The position numbers were made by a program, and so were the translations under genes. A DNA stretch of 64,000 bases from CBDDHT01 sp965227905 (GTDB taxonomy: Bacteria; Pseudomonadota; Alphaproteobacteria; Rhizobiales; Methyloligellaceae). Numbering within the stretch: position 1 is the first letter of the stretch; each line of letters begins with the position of its first letter. The stretch is from NCBI GenBank assembly GCA_965227905.1, contig OZ245780.1, forward strand, positions 992,001-1,056,000, given 5' to 3'. This document shows positions 15,571 to 22,759 of this stretch, piece by piece. Under the pieces are notes generated by a model. It was given only the letters and a program-made list of their open reading frames with translations, had not been told where the DNA came from and searched no databases.

Positions 15571-17643
15571 TTAGGAGTTGGAAGAATACTTCCGTTTTGG
15601 GATGTGCTCAGAATTGTCTTTTATCAATACGCAACATCCTTGACGCTTCGGTTCTCGCGCAGTCGCAACCGTTCCAGTGCAGATGTCTGACACACTCTTT
15701 CCACTGGCTAGAAGGTCGGCGATCTCGCGGGTGATTCTGGGCGCTGCCACGCTTGTGCCTCGCATCGCAACCACTGTCCCGCTATTGGTGCCAGCCGCCA
15801 GAACGCCTGGAAATGCTGCCCCGTCATCCGCGATTGCCGAGTAGTCAGGGCCACTCCTGGTTTCGGTCGGTCCACTCGATGTATAGCTAGCAGGGGGAAA
15901 AGACTCCGACGCCTCGGTGGCACCTACGACGATGGTGCGGTTGCCACTCGCAATAGCGGACAACGTATGATCGTGTGTGATCGGGCCGGCACTGTTCAAT
16001 GCCGTGTATTCACCCGTTGCCGGATCCCGCTCATAGGCGTCCGGATGCTCGAAATAGGATTGGCGCCCCTGTTGAGGATATCCTGACGGCGTATCGTCAC
16101 GCTGAATATGGAGTTTTGCCGTCAGCTCTTCGTTTATCCGGTTTTTTATGGAAAGCTGCCAGCGGCCTGAGGGTGCGATATTTGCATCGCCGTCTGGTGC
16201 TGCGGTTTGGTTGACGGCAATGAATATGCGTGGGCGTGATTTGTCTTCCGAAACTGGAACCAGGTCATAGTAGATTGCAGCGACAGGAGAGTTGCCATTC
16301 TGGAGAATGTCTAGCTTGCCGATCTCCGGAGCCGACACAATACTCGGTCCGTCAATGGGCGGTGTTAGTTTCAGTTCCACAGGTGCGACGCGGTCGTCGG
16401 ACGCATGATCGTCAAGCCAGATCTCGATGAAACTTGGTGTCCGGTCGTCGGGAAGGATCATCCAGTCCAGATCCTGCCACTCACTATTGCTTTCGCGATT
16501 GAAGCTTATTTTGGCGGTCGCGCGGCTGCGAAAGTTGTTGCCGGCAGCTAAGACGACACGTGTCGGCGCGGGATTCACAGCTCTTTCGCTTCGATAAACA
16601 GCCAATTGGTCGATCGCTTTTTCAATGGGATGGGTCCCGTCTTTCGGTCCGGCAAGTATGCCGTAGCTGAAATTGATCACGAGCGGCATTTGTTCGTCCA
16701 ATTCGTCCGCCCACAGCATGATTTGCCGGAAGGCCTGTAGGACGTAGCTTCCCATTGTTGCGCCTGAGGTGTCGGCAGTTGCATCGGCGGGCAACTGAAC
16801 GGCGAAAATCGGATTGGCCCCAGGATCAGAGATCTCGGATGGATTGTATCCGGCCGCCAGGTCGAGGACATGTGTTCCATGCGACACGCGTTGCGACAGT
16901 GATTTATGTCCGTGACTGCGGAAGTCGAGCAAGCTTTCTGCCTGGTATATATCGACATCGCGACCCCACTTCTCGATGAGTTCGTTGATTTGCTGATTAT
17001 TGACGCGTCGTCCAATTGCAACGCCATTGTCAGCCGTCGATTGTTCTCGGTCTTGCAGCCAGATGGCCGAGATGCGGGAGCCGCCGGATGCAATGCGAAA
17101 ACGCTCGTGTGCAAAGCCTATTCCGTCGTCAATGATCCCGATTGCAACTGGAGGGGTCACGAATGCACGTGGGATTATCGATGGTCCGAATTCTTGTTGG
17201 AACACCAGGCCTTGGATGGGTGGCCCCGCCAGCATTATCGTGTATGTGGACCCCCTGTCGTCGAGTTGCCCATTGCGATAAATGAGACGCTCCGGCCGAT
17301 ATATAAAGAACTGCATTTCGACCGGATTTGCTTTTGCAGATAACCTCTGACCGTCGGTGTCTCTGATGACTCGCTCCAGATACCGAAACTCTTCATCGGT
17401 CATGCGTATGGTGATCGTGCCATTGGGGACTTCGTCATTGTCCTGCTTGCGCTGATCCCTGACCTCCCTTCGCAAGCGCTGCAGGTTTGCCGAATAACTG
17501 CCGTCGTCGCCTGGCTTCAGTTGAACAAAAACCGAGCACCACAGTTCATCGTCAGACTCCTGTCCAGATGATCGATTACGAAACTCCCAATCTAGATAAG
17601 GATCAGGGCGTTCCGGAGTAGCCGCTTCCCACTTTGCGTTCAT
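15571..17643 (-). CDS. Cytosolic subtilisin-like (S8) serine protease
   Basis: 690 residues. The catalytic triad is visible: Asp172 in IGIIDDGIGFAHERF, His255 in SHGTHVLDLAAG and Ser631 in MRGTSVAAP. The oxyanion Asn is probably in VLAAGNN. There is no signal peptide and no obvious inhibitory propeptide; the first 165 residues form an acidic, unrecognised domain, and about 190 residues are inserted between the Asn and Ser blocks. The C-terminal 40 residues contain a Cys pair (QGCCVLI). ATG 17643 follows AGGAAGG. It starts 27 bases after the PAP2-like gene and is surely in the same transcript. The target is unknown. Confidence 0.85.
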   Translation of the reverse strand: MNAKWEAATPERPDPYLDWEFRNRSSGQESDDELWCSVFVQLKPGDDGSYSANLQRLRREVRDQRKQDNDEVPNGTITIRMTDEEFRYLERVIRDTDGQRLSAKANPVEMQFFIYRPERLIYRNGQLDDRGSTYTIMLAGPPIQGLVFQQEFGPSIIPRAFVTPPVAIGIIDDGIGFAHERFRIASGGSRISAIWLQDREQSTADNGVAIGRRVNNQQINELIEKWGRDVDIYQAESLLDFRSHGHKSLSQRVSHGTHVLDLAAGYNPSEISDPGANPIFAVQLPADATADTSGATMGSYVLQAFRQIMLWADELDEQMPLVINFSYGILAGPKDGTHPIEKAIDQLAVYRSERAVNPAPTRVVLAAGNNFRSRATAKISFNRESNSEWQDLDWMILPDDRTPSFIEIWLDDHASDDRVAPVELKLTPPIDGPSIVSAPEIGKLDILQNGNSPVAAIYYDLVPVSEDKSRPRIFIAVNQTAAPDGDANIAPSGRWQLSIKNRINEELTAKLHIQRDDTPSGYPQQGRQSYFEHPDAYERDPATGEYTALNSAGPITHDHTLSAIASGNRTIVVGATEASESFPPASYTSSGPTETRSGPDYSAIADDGAAFPGVLAAGTNSGTVVAMRGTSVAAPRITREIADLLASGKSVSDICTGTVATAREPKRQGCCVLIKDNSEHIPKRKYSSNS

Positions 17644-17670
17644 GGCGATTTGCCTTCCTGGTTTGCGTTT

Positions 17671-18810
17671 CTAGGCCGCAGGCCATTCAGCCAACGCATT
17701 GTTCCAGAGGTGCTTGAGCAATCCCGAGACACGCACGGAAAGAGGGTCTTCCGATTTGCTGATCGTCATCTTGCCTGTGAACTCGTCCGGCTTGTCATCG
17801 GGATAGGCCACCTTTTCGTAGGCCATCGCCAATACAGACTCATAGTTGAAGTCGCCATCGAATCGGTCCCCGTCAAATGTGCGGGTGTAGACATCTCCCG
17901 ACCCGGAGAAGCGGGCAATAAAATACTCTGCCAGGGTCTGCCCCAGTACCATCCCCGCGACGCTGTCGGCGGGAAAGTGCACGCCGGCTACGGTGCGATT
18001 GATCGCGATGCGTTCAGCATGCCGAATGAGCTGTCTGAATGTCGGTTCCGTCGTATCGATACTGCCGCCGCCTGTAATGCTCCGTTGCATCAACGCATAG
18101 AGGACAAATGCCCCCACGAATGCTTCTGTGGCGTGACCGCTCGGCAGAGATCCGTGGCCGGGAGTCTGAATCATGGGTTGGATCTGTGGCGAATACTCGT
18201 CTGGGCGCCGGCAGGCAAGTGCATGCTTGACCCGCATTTCGATGATGATCGTCACGTTCAAGATGATTCTCAGCAACGCCAGTGTATGCCGGTGCCGTTG
18301 GCTGTGTAATGGCCTGGCTGACCCGAGAAATGAGAGGATATCGGACAGTTGCACGAGGATCTCGGCGCTGCGTTCCGCCCGCAATGGCGCGTAATTCCAA
18401 ACCCATTTCAACTGCCGCTCAAAATCCTTTTCGGAGGGTCGAATCATATACACGAGGGGTTGGATGGCACTCGCACTGCGATCCCGAAACTCCACTGCAA
18501 CGGAGTTGACGCCTTCGTCATAAGAGATGCCGGACAGAAGCTCCGACATGATGATCTGCCGCTGTACTCTATTGGACCAGAGGTCGAGCAGAGCCGGCTG
18601 TGCCGTGTGGTGAACGGGGATGGGATTTTTGCTGTTCCACCCGCCGACAACGCCGTCGCGGCTGGTGGTCAGAGCGCGTGCCCTCATGGGTGAGGCAAGG
18701 CGTACACCGCTTCTCCTTTCACCACCTTCTCCGCCTTCGCCACCTTCTCCGCCTTCGCCTCCTTCTCCACCCTCACCACCGAATGTTCCGAACCAGAGAT
18801 TTCGCGACAT
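17671..18810 (-). CDS. PAP2/vanadium-haloperoxidase-like protein with GGE tract
   Basis: 379 residues from ATG 18810, which has GGAGAC before it. All three motifs of the acid phosphatase/haloperoxidase superfamily are present: Lys195 with Arg202-Pro203, PSGH at 223-226, and Arg272-x5-His278-x3-Asp282. No run of membrane segments is seen, unlike lipid phosphatases, so a soluble haloperoxidase-like or phosphatase enzyme is more likely. Residues 11-31 are seven exact Gly-Gly-Glu units, a flexible acidic linker or tag. No signal peptide is visible. It leads a two-gene operon with the subtilisin-like gene and faces the SARP-like regulator. Confidence 0.8.
   Translation of the reverse strand: MSRNLWFGTFGGEGGEGGEGGEGGEGGEGGERRSGVRLASPMRARALTTSRDGVVGGWNSKNPIPVHHTAQPALLDLWSNRVQRQIIMSELLSGISYDEGVNSVAVEFRDRSASAIQPLVYMIRPSEKDFERQLKWVWNYAPLRAERSAEILVQLSDILSFLGSARPLHSQRHRHTLALLRIILNVTIIIEMRVKHALACRRPDEYSPQIQPMIQTPGHGSLPSGHATEAFVGAFVLYALMQRSITGGGSIDTTEPTFRQLIRHAERIAINRTVAGVHFPADSVAGMVLGQTLAEYFIARFSGSGDVYTRTFDGDRFDGDFNYESVLAMAYEKVAYPDDKPDEFTGKMTISKSEDPLSVRVSGLLKHLWNNALAEWPAA
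18718..18780 (-). repeat. Seven 9-base units coding for Gly-Gly-Glu
   Basis: Seven tandem 9-base units encode (GGE)7 in the PAP2-like protein. Units differ mainly at third codon positions, alternating between two versions, so the array is old or selected at protein level. Slippage could change the copy number without shifting the frame. Confidence 0.85.
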
Positions 18811-19042
18811 GTTCTGTCTCCATTGACCAATGCAGTATTCAATTCTTTTTGATGCCCAAAATATTGGTTTTTTTGCAGGGTTATGGTCAATCCCGAGGTT
18901 TCGCAAATAACGGCAATTCACGCATTTTTAACGCCAGGCCATTTGGCAAAATTAGAAATTGTTTGATTTTATTGGTTGCGATATTCTTTTGCTTGCGAGC
19001 GCGCTCGGTCTAACAATGATTTTTTGTGAAATCGACGTGACA

Positions 19043-20740
19043 ATGAAATCCAATACAATTGAGACCATTGATGGGAAAGTAGAACTCCAAATCGTCGGTC
19101 TTTTTCGTATGGCCACATCCACCGGCGAGAATCGCACGCCCAGGGGACGCAAGGCCTGTGCCCTGCTGGCAATGCTTGCTCTTGCGCCGGGAAACAGGCG
19201 CTCGCGAAAATGGATCCAGGACAAGCTTTGGAGTGATCGTCCCGCCGAACAAGGTGCAGCGAGCCTGAGGCAGAGTCTGGCAGAAATCAGACGCACACTT
19301 GGGCCGGAAAGAGAGTGTCTCCAGACAGACAATCACATGCTGGCGCTTGATCGCAGTCGCGTCGCTATCGATTTCGATACCTACTTTGAAGAGGATACCG
19401 GACAAGCCGGCGACAGTGTTGATCTCCTGGAAGGGCTCGATATTCGCGATCCGGAATTCGAGGAATGGTTGAGAGATCAACGTCAACAGTTCCAAAACCG
19501 AAAACTGTCCGAGATCGGCAGTGGCGTTTTCGACTGCGGGGGCGATCTCGCGGGCAATGCACAGGCGGCAACGTCGCCATATCGATTGCTGATCTGCCGG
19601 GGGGCGACTGACGGTCCTGCCGAGAGTTCTATTTTTGCCGACAGCCTGTTGGACTCGATTGCAATGACCGTGTCGGAACTCGGTTCCGCCAGCGTCCTGG
19701 ATCATCGTCTGGAGCTATCCGGAATTGCCGAGGCGAACGAGCAACCGATTGCAGCGAACACACTTGCGCTGCAGTCCGACATCGCCAAATCGGCGAGCGG
19801 GCAAATCCTGAGGGTGGTCCTTTCAAAACTGCCCGAGAAGAGCATCATTTGGTCGGACACAATACAAAACGATGGGCAGGCAGCGTTCGATTTGGATGAT
19901 CGAGATGTTTTGAGAACGATCAATCAGGTCGTCAACATTGCTGTGAATCAGTTCGTCAGATTGCACACGGAAGGCGGAACCGACAAGCTTTCCGCGTCAC
20001 TGTGCTACTCAGGCATATTGCACCTTTTTCGTCTGGGCAAAATCAACTTCGACGCTGCAGACAAGCTCTTCGCGCGTGCCTTCGAAATCGAGCCTCGGGG
20101 AATATACCTGGCGTGGCGTGCCTTCTTGCGCATTTTTCTCGTCGCCGAGAGAGAGTATAGCTGCCGTGAAACGCTCGATGAGGAAGCGTTCGAGTACATG
20201 TCCCGCGCACTCGAGATGGAGCCACATAACTCGTTCGTGGCCAGCCTGAGTGCGCATGTCTACATCATGGTCAAACGGTCTTATGTTGCCGCCTATGAGT
20301 TGGCCGAACGCAGCATTCAACTCAATCGGGCAAATCCCCTGGGTTGGGCTTTCCTGGGCATGGCGAAGTGCCATTTGGGCAAGTCTGAGGAGGGGTTCCA
20401 GCACACGCGGTTAGCGCGAGATATCGCGGGCTCCGCCCCCTATCGCTTCCAGCTTGACGGGTTGTGTTGTATCGCGGCGTCCGTTGCCGGGAAATTCGAC
20501 GAGGCAATCCGGTTTGGCGAAACAAGCCATGCGCTGTCGCCAACATTCGCACCGGCGCTTCGCTATCTGACAGCCCTCTATCTGCACCGTGGCCAGCACG
20601 ATCAATCGCGAAAGACGGCCCAAAAGCTGAAATGTCTCGAGCCGGACTTCACATTTGAGATGTTGGCAGACAAGGCATATCCAACAGCCAGTTTGCATCG
20701 TTCCGCAATATTGAAATCGCTTCCAGCGAAACAGATTTAG
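19043..20740 (+). CDS. SARP-like transcriptional regulator with TPR domain
   Basis: 565 residues from ATG 19043; the frame is open back to 18959, and neither start has a strong ribosome site. Residues about 12-105 form an OmpR-like winged helix of the SARP type (RGRKACALLAMLALAPGN, then SLRQSLAEIRRTLG), followed by a bacterial transcriptional activator region. A middle domain (LLICRGATDGPAE) resembles the part of CadC/adenylate-cyclase-associated regulators that precedes helical repeats. Residues about 330-550 are TPR-like helices (NPLGWAFLGMAKCHLGKSEE). It is divergent from the PAP2/subtilisin pair with 232 bases between starts and is the best candidate for their regulator. Confidence 0.8.
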   Translation: MKSNTIETIDGKVELQIVGLFRMATSTGENRTPRGRKACALLAMLALAPGNRRSRKWIQDKLWSDRPAEQGAASLRQSLAEIRRTLGPERECLQTDNHMLALDRSRVAIDFDTYFEEDTGQAGDSVDLLEGLDIRDPEFEEWLRDQRQQFQNRKLSEIGSGVFDCGGDLAGNAQAATSPYRLLICRGATDGPAESSIFADSLLDSIAMTVSELGSASVLDHRLELSGIAEANEQPIAANTLALQSDIAKSASGQILRVVLSKLPEKSIIWSDTIQNDGQAAFDLDDRDVLRTINQVVNIAVNQFVRLHTEGGTDKLSASLCYSGILHLFRLGKINFDAADKLFARAFEIEPRGIYLAWRAFLRIFLVAEREYSCRETLDEEAFEYMSRALEMEPHNSFVASLSAHVYIMVKRSYVAAYELAERSIQLNRANPLGWAFLGMAKCHLGKSEEGFQHTRLARDIAGSAPYRFQLDGLCCIAASVAGKFDEAIRFGETSHALSPTFAPALRYLTALYLHRGQHDQSRKTAQKLKCLEPDFTFEMLADKAYPTASLHRSAILKSLPAKQI

Positions 20741-20786
20741 CAGTTGTTCGATGCATCTCTGTCTGGTTCCGGGAGGGAAGACCAGC

Positions 20787-20876
20787 ACGATCGTTCCGGA
20801 AAACAGCGACTGCGTGTCGTACTGCCCGATTGTATTCTCCGGAGGGAATACGCGCACTGCCGCCAAGCGCGGCTGG
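20787..20876 (+). pseudogene. Remnant copy of the ClpP/SppA-like gene
   Basis: Aligned codon by codon with 12062-12151 of the intact ClpP-like gene, 76 of 90 bases are identical without gaps. The fragment reads TIVPENSDCVSYCPIVFSGG where the intact protein reads TIVPENGYCASSCPIVFSGG. Eight of 14 differences are synonymous, so it diverged partly under selection. Similarity ends soon after the shared TAAKR and Trp, and no start or rest of the gene is present. It is the active-site piece of a second copy. Confidence 0.8.
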
Positions 20877-21092
20877 TCGGCCCGGCCGTGTTCCTGGCAC
20901 ACGAGAGTTGATCATCGCCAGCACACCTTTCATCGTGCCGTATCGCGTTGAGGGGCAATCGATACAGGTTTTGCGGGTTTATCATGCCGCTCGCAGGTGG
21001 CCGGACAGCCTCTGAAGTCGCAGGCCAATAATTGTTGGTTTCCGAATTGTATTGCCCTCAGCATGATTTGGTTTGAGGCGCCGTTTTTTTCT

Positions 21093-21271
21093 CTTGCGCT
21101 ACCGCCCTTCGGGCATTTGTGCTTTCCCGGTCGGGCCAAAGGCCCTCCTCGCCTCTTGTTAGAGCGCGAGCCGGCGGTAGCCGGCTTTTCCCTCGCCAAA
21201 ACTTTGCTGGTGGATGGTACAGCCCGCTACGCGGGCTCGCGCTCAAGTAGCCCGAAGGGCGGTAGCGCAAG
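21093..21271. repeat. 22-base perfect inverted repeat with 135-base spacer
   Basis: CTTGCGCTACCGCCCTTCGG plus GC at 21093-21114 is the exact reverse complement of 21250-21271. The spacer contains the 36-base dispersed repeat and a T-ended hairpin. No transposase frame lies between the arms, so it may be a non-autonomous element or a large hairpin. Confidence 0.7.
21123..21158. repeat. 36-base dispersed repeat, copy 1
   Basis: Matches 34812-34847 at 33 of 36 positions without gaps. Its core is the near-palindrome CGGGCCAAAGGCCC. Copy 1 is in the gene-free region before nudC. Confidence 0.75.
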
Positions 21272-21503
21272 CAAAGACTCACCAACAAATACGGCGAAAA
21301 CGAAACCATCGTCCGATGCCTGATCCAGCCAGGCATCAGGCCCCTCAGTACCCCCGTGCGCTAAGCCCGTGGACTCCCCACTGCGACTCACCGAGAATCG
21401 CGAATGGAACGCTCGCAAAAACTTTGGAGAAAGGAGGGGGCAGCCGCAAAAAATGCAAAACAACCCCATGCAAAGGGCGAAACTGCCGTTTTCGGCGCCG
21501 ATT

Positions 21504-22457
21504 CTACCCGTCCGCAAAACTCTTGATCAGCGCCCACGCGATCGAGTGGGCGCCGGGCACCGTGTAGCCATCCGGATGGCTCTCCGCCAACATCGCGTGA
21601 ATGTCCTCGCGGGTGAACCAGCGGGCGTCGATCAGCTCTTCCTCGTCAATGGTGATGTCCGTGGTCAGCGCATGGGCCCAACAGCCGAACATCAGTGTGT
21701 GGGGGAAGGGCCAGGGCTGACTGGCGAGATAGGTAACCTCGCCGATCGTGATGCCGACCTCTTCAAACATTTCACGGCGGACGGTCCCCTCAATGTCTTC
21801 GCCGGGCTCCACGAAACCCGCGAGGGTCGAATAGAATTTGTGCCCATAGCGTCTGTGGTGGCCAAGGAGACAGCGCTCGCCATCGGTAATGAGCACGATC
21901 ACCGCCGGGTCGGCCCGGGGGAAATGTTCCTGCCCGCAGGCCCAGCAGCGCCGCCGCCATCCGGCGTCGCGGGCGTTGGTGTGCGCACCGCAGCGCCCGC
22001 AGCACCGGGTTCCGATGTGCCAGGCCGCGAGGCCGCGGGCCATGGCGTAGAGAGACAGATCGGCTGTCGGCATCGCGCCCTGCATGGCAAGGGAACGCAG
22101 GTCGACCAGTGGCTTGAGGCCGTCCATGCCGCCGGAGAGCGCTGCCGTCTCGGCAATATCGAGGGACAGGGCGAAAACCGCGCCTTTGTCGTCACAGCCG
22201 AGGAAAAGCGCGGCGCTCGGGTCGAGGCCAAGGGCGGTTATGGCCGCAGGGTCATGCCAGCGAATGGCTGTTTTCGAGCGATCCGGCGACGAATCGACTG
22301 CGAGATTGAGGTCCGCAAGCAGCAGGAAACGGCTTGTCGGGTCGTTCAGCCGCGCCGTGATCCACGCCTCGTCCGCGCGCTTTTCGGCGCGCCGGTCGAG
22401 ATTGGGCTCCGTGCCGATCCTGGGAGAGGGAAAGGCGCTGCGTTCTGGGGCATCCAT
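21504..22457 (-). CDS. nudC: NAD+ diphosphatase (NudC-type Nudix hydrolase)
   Basis: 317 residues from ATG 22457, chosen because longer starts would run into the SRP RNA gene and its promoter. A zinc ribbon is formed by Cys153, Cys156, Cys171 and Cys174; the Nudix box starts at Gly214 (GFVEPGEDIEGTVRREMFEE) and is followed by SQPWPFPHTLM, the signature of the NudC subfamily. NudC hydrolyses NAD(H) to NMN(H) and AMP and removes NAD caps from RNA. The N-terminal 140 residues are the usual NudC N-domain. It is transcribed away from the SRP RNA gene. Confidence 0.9.
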   Translation of the reverse strand: MDAPERSAFPSPRIGTEPNLDRRAEKRADEAWITARLNDPTSRFLLLADLNLAVDSSPDRSKTAIRWHDPAAITALGLDPSAALFLGCDDKGAVFALSLDIAETAALSGGMDGLKPLVDLRSLAMQGAMPTADLSLYAMARGLAAWHIGTRCCGRCGAHTNARDAGWRRRCWACGQEHFPRADPAVIVLITDGERCLLGHHRRYGHKFYSTLAGFVEPGEDIEGTVRREMFEEVGITIGEVTYLASQPWPFPHTLMFGCWAHALTTDITIDEEELIDARWFTREDIHAMLAESHPDGYTVPGAHSIAWALIKSFADG

Positions 22458-22583
22458 GGGGCGTCCTATGGGTCTGGATTTGCCGGCGGTCGCCGTAACG
22501 GCGCCCAATGTGGGCATTTCGGGCCCGCCGCACAAGCCGTGCGGCCCGAAAGAACTTTCTTGGGGTCTGGCCATAATGCCCTC

Positions 22584-22614
22584 TTGCGCCGCCATACCCA
22601 AACCCTGGTATATT
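22584..22614 (+). promoter_or_regulatory. Likely promoter of the SRP RNA gene
   Basis: CTTGCG around 22583-22588 and TATATT at 22609-22614 are spaced about 19 bases and end 6 bases before the first paired G of the SRP RNA. The spacing is a little long, so exact boxes are uncertain. Confidence 0.4.
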
Positions 22615-22617
22615 GCG

Positions 22618-22719
22618 CCCGGGAGGTTGGCGACAGACGGGTCTCTCGCCAACCGGGTCAGGTCCGGAAGGAAGCAGCCCTAACGAGTCCGACGCGGGTT
22701 GTTTGTCCAGCCTCCCACT
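22618..22719 (+). ncRNA. ffs: Signal recognition particle RNA, small bacterial type
   Basis: The apical part GGTCAGGTCCGGAAGGAAGC at 22657-22676 is the conserved SRP domain with the GGAA tetraloop and symmetric and asymmetric loops that bind Ffh. The ends GGGAGGTTGG (22621-22630) and CCAGCCTCCC (22707-22716) pair to close the long hairpin, giving about 100 nucleotides as in 4.5S RNA. A CTTTTCT run follows and can act as terminator. It lies 40 bases before dnaX, the usual alphaproteobacterial place. Its protein partners Ffh and FtsY are encoded at 33.3 and 54.6 kb. Confidence 0.93.
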
Positions 22720-22759
22720 TTTCTCGACAGTCTGCGAATTGTCTACGGGCGGCAAGCGT

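Larger units (their letters stand above)
20741..21503. other. Gene-free region with a gene remnant and repeats
   Basis: 763 bases between the SARP-like gene and the convergent nudC. It holds the decayed ClpP-like fragment at 20787-20876, a 22-base perfect inverted repeat (21093-21114 and 21250-21271), a 36-base dispersed repeat (21123-21158) and a hairpin AGCCGGC-GGTA-GCCGGCT followed by TTT at 21169-21189. It looks like a place where sequence has been inserted and lost. Confidence 0.6.

Noticed and set aside
18684..18810. The 9-base GGE units as a CRISPR-like array
   Set aside because: The units are contiguous, without spacers, and lie inside a coding frame.
20741..21503. Possible insertion sequence or transposase in the repeat-rich gap
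   Set aside because: There are inverted repeats but no frame with transposase motifs.
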